From the NCBI RefSeq assembly GCF_000004075.3, contig NC_026658.2, forward strand, positions 23,610,075 through 23,674,074: 64,000 nucleotides of DNA, read 5' to 3'. The DNA is from Cucumis sativus. Taxonomy: Eukaryota > Streptophyta > Magnoliopsida > Cucurbitales > Cucurbitaceae. The notes under the pieces are model-generated. The model did no database searches and was not told the DNA's origin. It saw nothing but the letters and a program-made list of their open reading frames with translations. The position numbers and the translations under genes are program-made. Numbering within the stretch: position 1 is the first letter of the stretch; each line of letters opens with the position of its first letter. Shown piece after piece: positions 38,680 to 51,600 of the stretch.

Positions 38680-39689
38680 ATCTCTTCACTTCATTCTTTG
38701 TGCTTTCTTCCTCTTTGGCCTTTTTTTTTCTTTTTGTGACATTTTTCTAAACCAATATGTTTTGATGAAACATTGTACCTATAAATCTTGGAACCTTCCA
38801 ACCTTCTATGAATAATAATTAATAGTAATAATATTATATATTTTAAAAAAAATCACAAACTCAATTTATTATACAATATTTTATCAAATATTATATTTTC
38901 TTTTTACCATTTCCCATAAAATTATTAGTAACAAAAGGGTTAATTTGCTCAAACTTTGAGGTTTGTATTTATATTACGTTTTTAAATAGGCAAGCTCCTG
39001 AATTAAATTTAAGTCCAAAATAATAAACTATGTAGTACAAAGATAAAATAATTGCACATATAACGTAAAAATTGGCAAAAGACTAAAAAATTCAGATTCA
39101 TAAATTTAATCAATAAACATTTGAATTTTTAAAAGTTTTATGGTAGACACAGAATTGAAGATCTTATGATTCTATTAGCCATAACAGAAATTTTTAAATT
39201 TTTCTGGATCTATTAAACATACATTAAAAGCTAATAAATTTATTGTATAAAAATATCAGGTATCAATTACCATTCAACTAAGTTTAGTTTAACAATTCAT
39301 GATTCATATTCATATTTTCAAATTTGATATTTTTTTACGAAGTTATTGCTAAAGTGTTGCCATTTTTATCTCAAATATTAACTAAAGTGCTGCAAAATTT
39401 ATCTTCCAGTAGACCTTCATTTTATAATTCATCGTCAGCTTCAATAAACTTGAAGCATAGCTCAGCTTGGATAAATGCACACCGATCTTTTCAACTGATG
39501 CAAGCATCGAGTTTCCAAAGGTAAAACAACTGAATTCGCAATGAATATATACACAACATAACCGAAAAACGATCGCTATTAGGAACATGTCCAATAGGAT
39601 ATTTTCCTTTTATTCACGTTCAAAGAAAGCAGATATGACCATAGGAAAAGCAAGGCTTTGACATCCTTTGATTCTGTTGGGGCTTGGTT
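38680..39689. other. Intergenic AT-rich DNA
   Basis: Spacer between the OB-fold promoter and the 3' end of the aminotransferase gene to its right. No gene or repeat of note. Confidence 0.55.
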
Positions 39690-41639
39690 TCACTCTGTGT
39701 ATGAAACTGGTATTCTCTCTGTTTCAGGGCCTGAGACCATATCATCCCAAAGCAGATCTGAAAGTGCCATCGTCAGTTCTCCTACGCGTCCTGTAACAGA
39801 GAATCAATAGAGTTGCTTATAAAAACATTTCATTCATTATCACTTCAACAGAAGTTTAGATCAGTCCATAGATATTACCATCTCCAATAGGTTCTTCATC
39901 CCATGAGATGATTGGCAGCAGCGGAAGTGTGCTTCCTACAAACATCATTTCGGCAGCGTCTTTGGCTTCCTTAACCGTAAGGTTTGCAGTTCCAACACTC
40001 TTCAGCTTCCCTTCCTTGACCAACTTCGGAGCTAACTTAAGAAGTCGCAGTGCAGTGCAACCTGAGAGAATCTTGTCGAAAGAAGGCAGGATAAGCTCCT
40101 TTTCATTGGTTATAAATGCAACGTTCACATTTGGACCTTCTGCAATATAGCCTTCTTCATCAACCCAAATGGAAGCAAATGCCCCTTTCTCTTCAGCTTC
40201 CAGTTTGGCTAGTACATTTGGTAGGTAGTTCACATTCTTCATTGTTGCAAACTGAGGTGTCTTCATCGGGATTGTGGATGTTATCGCTTTAACCCCTTCT
40301 TTGCATTGAGAGAAGTCGTCGTCAATGGCTACTGCATAAAATGCAGAATTTGCATTAACGGCAGGCGTGAGCAAGAAATCTCCAGGTCCTGCACTTAACC
40401 AATATCTTAAAGTGCCTTTCTTGAGCTGTGATACTGCTGTCAATTGGATAAGAATGCTCCGAAGAATTGACCGTGGAAAGGGAGGAGAGATCTTTGCTTT
40501 TGAAGCCGATCTTAGAAAGCGGTCGATGTGGGCATCCAACTCATACAAATATCTGTTAAAGACCAAAACAAAGGTTTTAAAACAAGGAAAGTCAGTAAGG
40601 AAGTAACAGTTATAGCAGCTTGAGAAATTAGGAGGAACTGATATAAATTTGATGAAATATTCCCATGTACCAACCCATTTAAAATAATGGCTGTATCAAA
40701 CACGCCGTGGCCTCGATGAACCATGTGGTCATCGATAGGAATCACCATCATAGCTGGATCTGTAATAATCCCACCAAAAACACTGGAATACATTGCTGGA
40801 TACGGTTTCTTGTTGACCAAACTCCATTTCTCGTGAAGTTTTTCGAGCAACTGTTTGAAAGGAAGAGCAAAATAATTGCATTGCAACAATGATGATACTT
40901 TCTAAAAGCCAGTAGAAAACTCAACTATATCAGATTACTCTTTCCTTCTCAAGAAAAATGTCTCCTGCATAATCTCATACAACAATGTCTCTCACCTTCA
41001 ACAACCAATTAATTCTCTACTTGTGCTATTTGGCTATAAGTAGGGAGAAGTAGGGTTTAGGGTTTAGGGAGAAGGAGAATGAGAAACGAAACCATTATTT
41101 TGGTTAGTGAATTAAGACTTTAGAGATATCTCTTAGTTCTGATATCATTTATATTTCAATTTATTTGGATTCTATCACAATTTTTTTTTTACTCAAACAG
41201 GTTCTAACAGGTCCAGAGACTCGAGACATAGAAGTTCAACCATATGGAGAACAAATTTAACGAAACCATAATCCAATCCTTTCTATTAGTAGATTGATTC
41301 AGTACCTCAGAGCCTCGACTAACTATCTCAAACTTTCTACATGCCAAATGAAAAACATACAATACAAACATGTAAGGGGCAAAAAAGATCAACCAAATAT
41401 AGGGTTTCAAGAATTTACCTCCAAAGATGATGAGAACACAGGAACCTTCAAGTCAGTTTCACTTCCATTTCCAATCGCTAATGCATCATCACACAAACAG
41501 AAACAATCATATTAACAACAACAAAAGACCAGACCAAAAAAAACCCACAAAAATCTCAAACCCCACATGAAAAGAAAAAAACAGAAAAAAAGAAAATCCC
41601 ACCTTGAATTTCACTAGAAGAAGAATTCAAAGCCTCCAT
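39690..41639 (-). CDS. DAAT: Fold-type IV PLP aminotransferase (D-amino-acid transaminase / ADC lyase-like)
   Basis: PLP enzyme of the branched-chain/D-amino-acid aminotransferase fold. Five exons, 41639-41603, 41477-41419, 40850-40675, 40552-39879 and 39790-39690, give 348 residues with all joins in frame. Features: IPIDDHMVHRGHGVFDTAII (61-80 region, the fold-IV N-domain signature), the PLP lysine in FATMKNVNYLPN (about K196), the substrate-side EGYIAEGPNVNVAF, and a phosphate-binding GCTALRLL loop. The closest match I recall is Arabidopsis At5g57850, which makes and uses D-amino acids and has also been described as ADC lyase-like. The short N-terminus (MEALNSSSSEIQ) is not a clear plastid transit peptide, so this copy may be cytosolic. 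The TAT-type gene follows on the same strand about 1.1 kb away. The substrate is not decidable from sequence. Confidence 0.9.
41051..41069 (+). repeat. Short interstitial telomere-type repeat (TTTAGGG)
   Basis: TAGGGTTTAGGGTTTAGGG inside the second intron of the fold-IV aminotransferase gene. On the gene's own strand it reads as the AAACCCTA telo-box. Confidence 0.85.
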
Positions 41640-42761
41640 TGAACAGAACTCAAACAAAATTTACAGAACTTGGAGTGCAGAAGCATGAAAAGTGGCCAAC
41701 ATAAAAGGGCGTAAAGATCGATATAAAAAAACATCCAAACTAACCACTTCGACTGTAATCTTTTGGGTTTAAGTCGTATTCGAGTGAACATTTGTGAAAA
41801 GAAAGAATCTTTTGGAATTGACTATCTGAAAGTTTGTCGATACGTATTTGGAGGGTAGAGGGAGATCAAATTCCCCTTTAATCTGATTGTGATTTTGGAA
41901 GAGTATGGCTGTGTGGCAGTGTAAATCGGCGCATTCTTTGGCCAAAAGATTCGTGGCAAAAGGTGTAAGAATAAGAATACAGCAGCAGAGAATGAACAAA
42001 CATTCACTAAAAAATCTCATACACGCCAATAGGCCGGCAGTTGCCATTTTCTATTTCTTATATCGACAATATTCGGATTAGAATCCACGTTGATTTAGAG
42101 TTGATAGTACATTATTGTTCAACTATGCTTATCTTAACAACTCTTTTGATCACTTTCATCAATCAACCTTATAAAGTAACTATTTTAGTCTCTTTAAAAG
42201 ATCATGTTTATGTAATTTTAAAATGGTAATAATTTTGTTTTTTAACTTTAGCTCATACCAATACCAATTCAATCACAGTATACATTCACTTCCTACCCAT
42301 TCTATTATAAACTCAACTCAACTATGTAGAGACAAGAGTATATTTTATAATAAAGTGAAAAAAACTATTATTACGAGTTGTTATAAATTTGAAAGTGCCG
42401 GAAAAGGTCACAAGAACATAATCGACAATGTGACAGGTGTGAATTATTTTGTAGATTTGAATTATGTACTCAATTTCACTGTTCTTTCCTATATTTCAAT
42501 AATTTTGTACATTTGGCAGCTACTGTAACCGATATCATTACATATATTTCTTGTGTCGCAATTATTTCAGAAAACAAGGAAGAATGTCAGTTTTGAATCA
42601 CAGTACCTATAAATTAATTGCTATATCAATACATGGAAGGAGTTGCTAAGATTTCCATTTATATTTAAATGAAGTTTCTCTGACAACAACAATTCGTTAT
42701 CAGTTAACTTATGAGACTCATCCTATTGTTTCATTTGCATCACTACCACCTCAACTCTTCT
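41640..42761. other. Intergenic between the two aminotransferase genes
   Basis: Promoter side of the fold-IV gene and 3' side of the TAT gene. A GC-richer, exon-like block lies at about 41770-42050 with a minus-strand frame of about 92 codons starting with a hydrophobic leader. I see no family and leave it unassigned. Confidence 0.45.
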
Positions 42762-45663
42762 TTACAATATTAGTGTATGCCTTTGACAAAAGGATTTAAG
42801 CCTCCCAAGTGCTTCTTCGAGAAAGGACGGATCGACCGCAAAAGTAATCCGGAGCCAGTTCTTCAGCCCTACCGCCGTTCCTGAAACAGCAACTAGCTTT
42901 GTTGAATTTAAGTTGTGTCTATTATATGGTACATCAAAAGCATTGGTTTTTGCAGGTTCTTACCTGGAAGAATGACGAGTGATTCTTCTTTGGCAAGCTT
43001 GAAGCAAAAATCAATATCATCACTGATATCTTCAAGAAGATCAATGTTCAATCTTACCTACAATATTGAACCATAGGCCAATAAGCAACATGGTATTCAT
43101 AATTTTTTGTTTTGTTCTTTATTTTACTTAATCTAGAGGTTTCCTTCATTACCATCATAGCCATTGACCCTTCTGGTCTGTGTGTGCATGTAATGCAAGG
43201 GATTTCCTTGATCTTTCTGCAACATATTTCGGAGGTTTGCTTCAAAATGTTAATTGTTTTCTTGAAGAAAACCTCATCAGTTGACTCGAGTATGTGAGGG
43301 ACTGCAGCCTGGGATATCAAAACACCATTTAGTAATACATACAAAGCTAAATTTGAGTTTAGGGTTTGAGTCGTTGGAAAATATATATTTTGATGATAGG
43401 AATTACAATAGCCAGAATCTTATCACCATCTACATCTGCCAGAACCTAGTGTTTAGTTTTGATCAATTTTAATATGACCTAACATCTCCATGTGGTCTGG
43501 CTAGTATGATAGAAGAAAGTTGTTTTGAAAAGACACAAAATTATAAGATGAGAACCTGGATGAATGTTGCAGGGCCCCCTAATATATCAAAATACTTCTT
43601 GATTCGCTCAATAACCTGCATGGGAAGATGGTATGATTCAATAGGAATTAATGACGCCAAAAGACTTGTCACTCTTTGTTTTGACAGACAAAACATAGAA
43701 TATGAAGACCGATGGATAATTTAATTAAATTTCCAATTTAGCAAAGTTGCTTGTGAGGGAGGTGGAGGAACCTTGGGTTTTCTGAACGTGCCAGAAGGGT
43801 CGCTAGTCACAAACCACCCAAGTCGCCATCCTGGTACTATCCATCTCTTTGAAAGAGATCCAAGGGTGAGAACAGGAACAGTTGATCCAAAGACTCCCAT
43901 GGGTACGAAAGGTCGACTTCCAAAAGCAAGATGCCCGTAAACCTCATCAGCAATTACAAGAATTCCGAGTTTTTCTGCAGTTTCAGCAATCTGAAATGCC
44001 ATCAAACAAAAACATTATTAATACACTACGTCTGTCAGATAAAAAGAAAACAAAACAAAATAAGAACTCTTGTAGGTACAGTATACATGATTTTTTGAGG
44101 TTATTACCAACCTTCTTGAGATGCTGATAGCTGTACACATTTCCACATGGATTCCCTGGGTTGATAATAACCAATGCAACGGTGTTCTTATCGGCAAGGG
44201 TCTCAATGGCATCAAGATCAACCTCCCAACCTTGCTGAGGGAGTAGATTAAAGTGCCGGACTTCAAGATTCCGAAATGCAGAACAAAGTTCATAGATTGG
44301 GAAACCAGGCCTTGGAAGCAGTATATTTGCACCAGGACGAGCAAGCATTGCCAAAGCAACATCAATCGCTTGTGTGCATCCAGACGTAATAAAAACATCG
44401 TCAGATGTCAACTTATACGGAAGATCTCGAGATAAATATTCAGCAATCGCCCTGATCAGGGGAAATTTAAACTCAGAAATTAGAAAAGAAGACAGTAACC
44501 TTAATTTGATGCTACATGCCAATTATTACCCGAAACATGAGTAGTTATGATTACGCCATAGATGTAGATTTCAATTCGTGTGAGCCGACCAGTTTAAAAA
44601 TTGATGCATTTAAGTTATATATTCAATACAAACTGAATTAAAAGGTACCTAAACCTATTCAAATTCTCTCTTCAGCTGAGAACCACGCAACTTGTTTCAT
44701 CAAGTACTAAAGTTCAAATCCTAACATTGGAGAGTTGCAGGGCAGCATCTCAACATGTAAAGAAAATCGCAGGAACAAAATGCCAAGGAAGTACTTCAAA
44801 AACTCCCAAAAGAGATAGAAATTGATAAGAAATAGGAAGTCATGTGATGACATGAGAGAGGAAGTCTTTGTACTAATATATATATGGATATGTATATGTA
44901 TAAATTGCCTCTGACCGTCTAATCGGTTGGTATGAATATGATACAAGCTTTGGATGAAGAAAACAAATTAAAATTCATTGTGTTCCTTAACTAGAAACAC
45001 AGATGAAGAGCACCATATTGAACAGAAAATCAAAAGATTTGCAAAAGGGCAACCCAACCCAGCATCTAATTTTGGAGAAAGAATCAGAAATACCCAGTAA
45101 CTGAAGCAACTAAAAGCAGAAAAAAGGTAGGAAAGAATCTTCAACATTGGTTGGCTATAGTTAATAACAAGAGGACAAATGAGAAAAAATAGCCAAAAAA
45201 GGGTCTGAATCAGAATGATACGAATAAGCTACGAATATTCAAAATAACAACAATGAAGAACAAACCCAAAGTCAGAAACTCATAACAAAACCATACATGC
45301 ATTCATTGATTCATTAACGATTTTCAACACCGAACCCTCAAAAATCAAAAGAAGCAAACAATAATTAAGCACAAGAACAGGGGTGAAAACAAAATCGAAA
45401 TAGAAATTGAACCTTCTAGTTTGGGGGAGACCAGCAGTGGGAGCATAGCCATTAAATTTCTCAGATTCAAGAGAATCAACAACGGCATCTTGAGCTATAC
45501 GGGTTGTATGAAAACAAGAATAAGCAGAAGGGTCACCCATACCAAGGGAAATCAACCTTCTGCCATTGTTCTCATCAGCATTCTGAACAAGGAGACTGAG
45601 AATGCCTTTGATGGTGATAGTTGAAGCTGTGTCCACTTTAGAGTTCACAGCTTCAATCTCCAT
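42762..45663 (-). CDS. TAT: Tyrosine aminotransferase-like (TAT/NAAT family) PLP enzyme
   Basis: Fold-type I aminotransferase of the plant TAT/nicotianamine aminotransferase family, probably converting tyrosine or another aromatic amino acid to its 2-oxo acid (tocopherol, rosmarinate or aroma pathways). Seven exons, 45663-45413, 44451-44112, 43990-43772, 43615-43556, 43308-43153, 43057-42964 and 42880-42762, sum to 1239 bp, 412 residues. Motifs: [12 protein letters not shown] near the N-terminus, [33 protein letters not shown] (Asp and Tyr of the PLP pocket), [15 protein letters not shown] (PLP lysine K245) and the late [11 protein letters not shown] (substrate-carboxylate Arg). The start MEIEAVNSK is the first ATG after a promoter-like CT-rich stretch. 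Close relatives include Arabidopsis At5g53970 and melon aromatic aminotransferase; which role applies is inference. Confidence 0.93.
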
Positions 45664-48600
45664 TGTAATCGATTGAATCAGATTTGTGGATATTAGGAAA
45701 GAGGAATAGGGGAAGTGGGTTTTATAGAGGAAGAAATGGAATAAATTGAGAAATTAGGAAAAGGGGTTTGTGAAATGTGAATGAATTCCATGCACAAAGA
45801 CCACACGTTGGATTTGAAGCTGCAACTTCTCTCTTCTTCTACTTCTTCGTCTTCTTCTTCTGCATGGGAACAAAATTGGGGGCATTGTTGGATTGCTCTG
45901 TTACACTAAAATTTCAATTTCCCCTTTCTTTATTATCATTATTTCTCTTCATATTTTGACAATGAGTAATCACATTGCAAAATTAGGTAAAAATTTTCTA
46001 TTTTAAATTTCCTTTTTGGTAAATTTTTTTTTTTTATCATACTTATCAAAATAAAATTTATTTTTAGTTCATTCATATTAGAAAAGACAATATTAGTAAG
46101 TAGAAGAAATATCTATCCCTCCTATTTGAAAAAGTCACTAACTTTCACTTCAGCCATTAATCAATTAAAAAAATTAAACATGGATGATAAACGCTAATAA
46201 AAGTCTAACATACAGCTACAAAATTTTACTATATTTTTAACTTTCTTGTCTTCTAAAATAATTTACCTACTTAAACTTGCACATTCGAGTATTTACTTTT
46301 TTGAAAAAATGGACTTATTGTGAATATAACAAAATACGTTTTAAAAACTAACCCGATAGTTAGAAATTCATTGCTTTTAAAAAATGATTAAAAAGAATAC
46401 GTTACTAATTAGTAATTCATTTAATGCTTTTTGTTTTTAATTATACTAAAAATTATAATATTTGCAAGTACCTAATATTTTAAAATTAGTAAGCAATATT
46501 TTTTAAAATGAAAAATGAGGGAGGGTATGTAACTCCATTTTTTATGATTTTTCATCCACAAATAAAAATCATATATTTGATTAAAAAATATATTTGAAAA
46601 TTCGACTTTTGGAAAGACTTTCCAAGTGATTTCTCCAAATGGAAAGAGAGAGATTGGTAGTTGGTGCGTTACTTTTTGCTATCAACTCACTTCAAACAAA
46701 TATATGTATAATGTATTAGACCTTTTTAATTTGCTTTCTATGAACCAAAAATACAATTTATTTTTGTTACTCTAAAAAATACTTATGACAAAGTAAATTT
46801 TAATTTAAACGAGAAGACCATGTCAAAGTCAAACAAATAAAAACACTATAATCAAAAATAAATTAGAAGTTTTTCCAAACACCGCCATCATAATAATAAA
46901 TTCATTCATTTTTTATTTTTTATTTTTTATTTTCTTTTAGGATTATAATGAGTTTATGAAATGATCTTTTAAAAAAAATTAGAAACTTTTGTATAAATCA
47001 AAAGCTTTTTTATTTTTTATTATTTATGTGAACGTTGCAATAATTTTGAGATTTCGAGAATGTTACGATTTTATATTTGAACCATTTATTTTATTAATTA
47101 ACTACATTAGCCGGTTTAAGTTTTTTAATTTCATGATCTTGATTGTTTAGCATTCTATAATTTTGCACACAAATGTCATCCTTTTACAAAATAATAAACA
47201 TTTTTGTATGCTTCTTTTTCCCATCTTTAGCTTTGTTTTTATTCAAATTTGTCATTTATAAAGAAATTGTTTCTGCAAAAGACATAAAAAGAAATAAAAA
47301 AAAAACTTTATCTTTAGTTTTAACCTTATTTGTACTTTTTTCTTTTTAAATGATATTTTCATCATTTCATCTCAAAATATTTTTAAAATTTACTCTATTT
47401 TACACTCTTGTATCGATATTTACAATAAATATCTAAAAGTTATCCTACTTTATATTATTAAAAATATTTCATGAAAGTTTCATGAAAAAGTTTAGTCACT
47501 TCTCTTTAGAATTTTTGTCAATATCAATATTTCACTCAAATTAAAACTTTGATATTTTATCCATATTCATATTTCGAACCTTACTTGTAATTTACTATTT
47601 AATTTGCATGCTTTCATTCAGTCTTCATATTACACTAGTACCTTTGTTGTTAATTTTGTAAATAAACAATCTATAATATCTTGATTAATCAATTTTAAAA
47701 TGAAGAATTGTCAAAAAACAATAAATTTAACAAAATATCTACAAGTTATAGCAAAATTTTTATATTCTATCAATTACAAACGTTTGATAGCCGATAATAG
47801 AAGTTTATCATTAGCTATCATTGATAGAATTCAATAAGAAATAAACGGAATATGTCTTTAAATATTTAAAAAATGAACATAATTTACTACTTTAAAATTT
47901 ATACTATTGCTCTCGTGAGGTTAATAGTTGAGAGACTCTTTTTCTTATACACGCACATGCTTTAGAAAGAAATAAGAAAGAACTTTCTCCATTTAGAGAG
48001 GGAGAAAAAGAAATTAATGCTCTCTCTCTCTATCGATGTAATATTGACTTGAAAAACATTGTGGTTAGTTCATATTCCACGTACAACATATTTTATTTTA
48101 TTACTTCTATTTTGAATGGTCAAATAAATTCAATAGATCATAATTATCACGTTTTAAAATAAATTTAAATTTTATTTTGATTTGAAAACCTTTTTTCACG
48201 AAGAAAGACAAATTAATGTTAATTTTGTTTTTTTTTCAAAGACAAAGGGATTGATCCTACGACGTCACACACAACAAAGCACAAAATCGTTAAAGAGAAC
48301 TCATCCGACATAAAATATCATAAGGCAAAACAAACGAAGAAAAAAAAGAACGCAAAACAAAAATAGAAAAAAAAAGTATAACAAACACTACTAAGTGAGA
48401 CCAACAATATCAACAAGTTAGAAAGTAGAACGAGCACGACCAGTTGTAGAAATAGAATTTTGTCATGAGATGAATTTGTTGATGATTCACTTTTATTTAT
48501 TTAGTTTAGTATTTATATTTTGGGAGATAGAAAGGGGGAATGGAAAAGGTTAGAAGAAGGGCATTGTATTAACGAATTTATTTACTTCTAATTTTTTACT

Positions 48601-51600
48601 TTTGATACTTTTAATGAACTCCACACCCAAAACAAGAAATTTAGCAAACAAATTAATTAATAATTCATTTGCAATTAATCTCTTTGCTTCCCAAATTTGT
48701 AAGCTTTCCAAAAAACAATTATTTATTTTTTGAAAAAGAAGAAGAAAATTAATGAAGAATAGAAAAAAATTAGAACAAAATTTCAAAATTATCTGTAATC
48801 AACGTTAGTAGATAGAAATATGCTTCTATTAGTGGCATTTAGTAGATAGGAATATGCTTCTATTAGTGGCATTTGATAAGGAGTGATAAAAAATCTATAC
48901 GTTTTTATTAGTTATAAATTCTTGAAAATATTTTAATTTATTTAGTTAATTTAAAAAATTGATGCGAATGTGGCAGATGGAGAAACGCTGAAGTGGGAAT
49001 GCGATAAATAATTGAAGGGTGATGGACAGCTGTACAATTTGGGGTACACCTATTAACGGTAGTACCTAATCATAAATGCTGTAGCTGGGGCCCAGTAGAG
49101 TCCAGTCACCGAGTCACGTCATCTGATGCTGACTATACAATGCTACACTCATTCAATCAACTATTCAACTCATTCTTTCTCTCCTCTTTTCTTTTTAAAT
49201 AATGTATTTAACACTTTGGTATATGTCAACATTTTATTAAATTATATATATAATAATAACAATAACAAACCTTGTACTTTTAACTATTTCCACTATTTAA
49301 ATTGTGCTTTCAAATAGTATAGAAATTAGGACAAATATTAATTAATTATAAACTAATTGTTTGTATTACTTCAAATCTTAAATTCTTCCGAAAAAAATGT
49401 CATACAATTTATAGTTATATCAAATCCATCAACATATAAATCAATTTTTAGTCGTAAGATCGAGAAGTTACTTAGGATTGAGAACTTGCGCATAAGTGAT
49501 TTTTAGAGTAATTACGGTGGAAGGTGTATATATTCTCTCTCATAATAATGAAGAATACGTCGGTTAGGGGATGACCTAAGTTATGTTTTTTTGGTGGCTA
49601 TTTATTTTCCTAAACAAACATATTATATTGAGTTAAGTTGGCCAACTCTAAAGGACACGTTTGGAGTATGATTTATTTAAGACTATAATAATGTTTACTA
49701 TAACTACTATAATAATCATATCTTGTTACAATTAGCTATCGTAAACCCAATCTCATTATATCAAAATCTTTAATGTATTGTCATATTTACTACTTACTAC
49801 GATATTTACTATTTGTCATTTACAATTATTTAAAGAAAAATTATTTTTTTTACTACAATGTTTACTGATTTATTCTTAGACTACAACAATTTATACCTCA
49901 AATTATAATAACTTATGACTATAAAAACTCACGTTTTACTCTAATCTAACGGTTCTTTTAAGAATAATATATTTAGATACAAAAGCTACCAATTATTAGT
50001 TTTGAAGGGTTGGATGAAAAAAGAAAACAGCTGTTTTTCTAGTCCTAATTGTTTGCAAATAACAACAACAAGTTGTGGATGTATAAGAATTGGAAGTGAA
50101 CAATGTTATGAATTGTTTTGTAAAAGACAAAAGATAAGGTTGATGAATGTGCACAACTTTGATAATGCATATCCTATTCATAATATTTGTCACACAACGT
50201 TAAAAGAAGGAGTGTGCTAGACGTTTTTCCAACTCCATCTAATAACTTCCATATGTGTATACATAAACCCCCCAAAATTAAAAACAAATATTCACAGGAT
50301 AAGTTTTTTTTGTCCTAAACATATTTTGAAAAATACCACAAATTACGTCTACGTAATATTTAAATCAAATTTAACGTACAATATTTTATGTTTGAATTCT
50401 TTACTATATTGGATTGTAAACATTCAAATTATATATGTTTTTTATACATGTATATAAATACAAATTAGTAGACTAAATTAAGTAGACCACAGACTTAAGT
50501 TTATAAAATTACTTATTGGTAGAAAACAGTCTCCAAGACTCAAAAGTTTACTTCAACAAAGACTTCAAATTCAATATTAAAGCTTAAACTAAAGCCAATT
50601 TCATCACCAACTCCACTATTTTTTCAAAATATAACGTTATCAGACCTACTAATGAAAGATTCAAAATTTCAACTTTTTAACAATTTTACTTTTTGACTCG
50701 TACTTTTGTTTAAAATTAATAAATATTACGATTGCCATTCCAAGATGTTAGCATGATGTTTGTGATTTTTTTATCAGGTCAAATTCTTCTCCGTCAAAGT
50801 CTTGCTATCTGCAACAAAATGTCAATACATGTGATTGTTGAAATGATAGAACTACTGATATCATTCAATGTCTAAACCATCTTTTCTACCATTTTGTGAT
50901 CTATATGGTGTTGACGATAGATTTTAAGTATATATACACATTTAACATCCGTCTAATATATTGTTACGCAGTAAAATAAGTTTCTTAAGTTTTCTTCCAA
51001 TCTACTCAACCACAAGTTGAGATTAGAAAACAATTTAAGTATTGTAACAAGATCAACCTAAAAAAAAATTTAATTTTCATAATAATAATTATACCCAGAC
51101 CCAATTATGATTAATGTGCATAATAATGCAATAATTTATTGTGGTTGAAATTTAAAACCATTTTGTTAAGTACAGATTGTAACTTTTGTGGAGATGAAGG
51201 CTCGGTTCCATGCTTATCGTCCAAGGAGAAGATAGAAATTCCTACTCATCAATGATTCATAATACATATAAATATATAGTCAACAATAATTTCTATAAAT
51301 GAAAAAACTTTTTAAATTCAATTCAATAGATAGAAATTTCAATATATCATTAAAGACGAAGGCTTCCTTCATTTGACAACAATTTCAATAATATTATTAA
51401 ATACTATTGTTTATCTGATTTGATCATATAAAATAGTTATAAAAAGGAAAACTAATTTAAGACTTAATAAAATTTCTAGAGTCAAGAGGGCATTGACTCG
51501 GTTCATATCTAATATTATATTGACTCAGTTTCATAAAACTCACAAATTTCACTCACTAGTCTCCACTAACTCATCTTCACTCGGATAATTATTCTATTAT

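Noticed and set aside
49650-49975. MITE-like AT-rich stretch beginning near ggacacgtttggagtatg
   Set aside because: I could not pair convincing terminal inverted repeats or a target-site duplication by eye.
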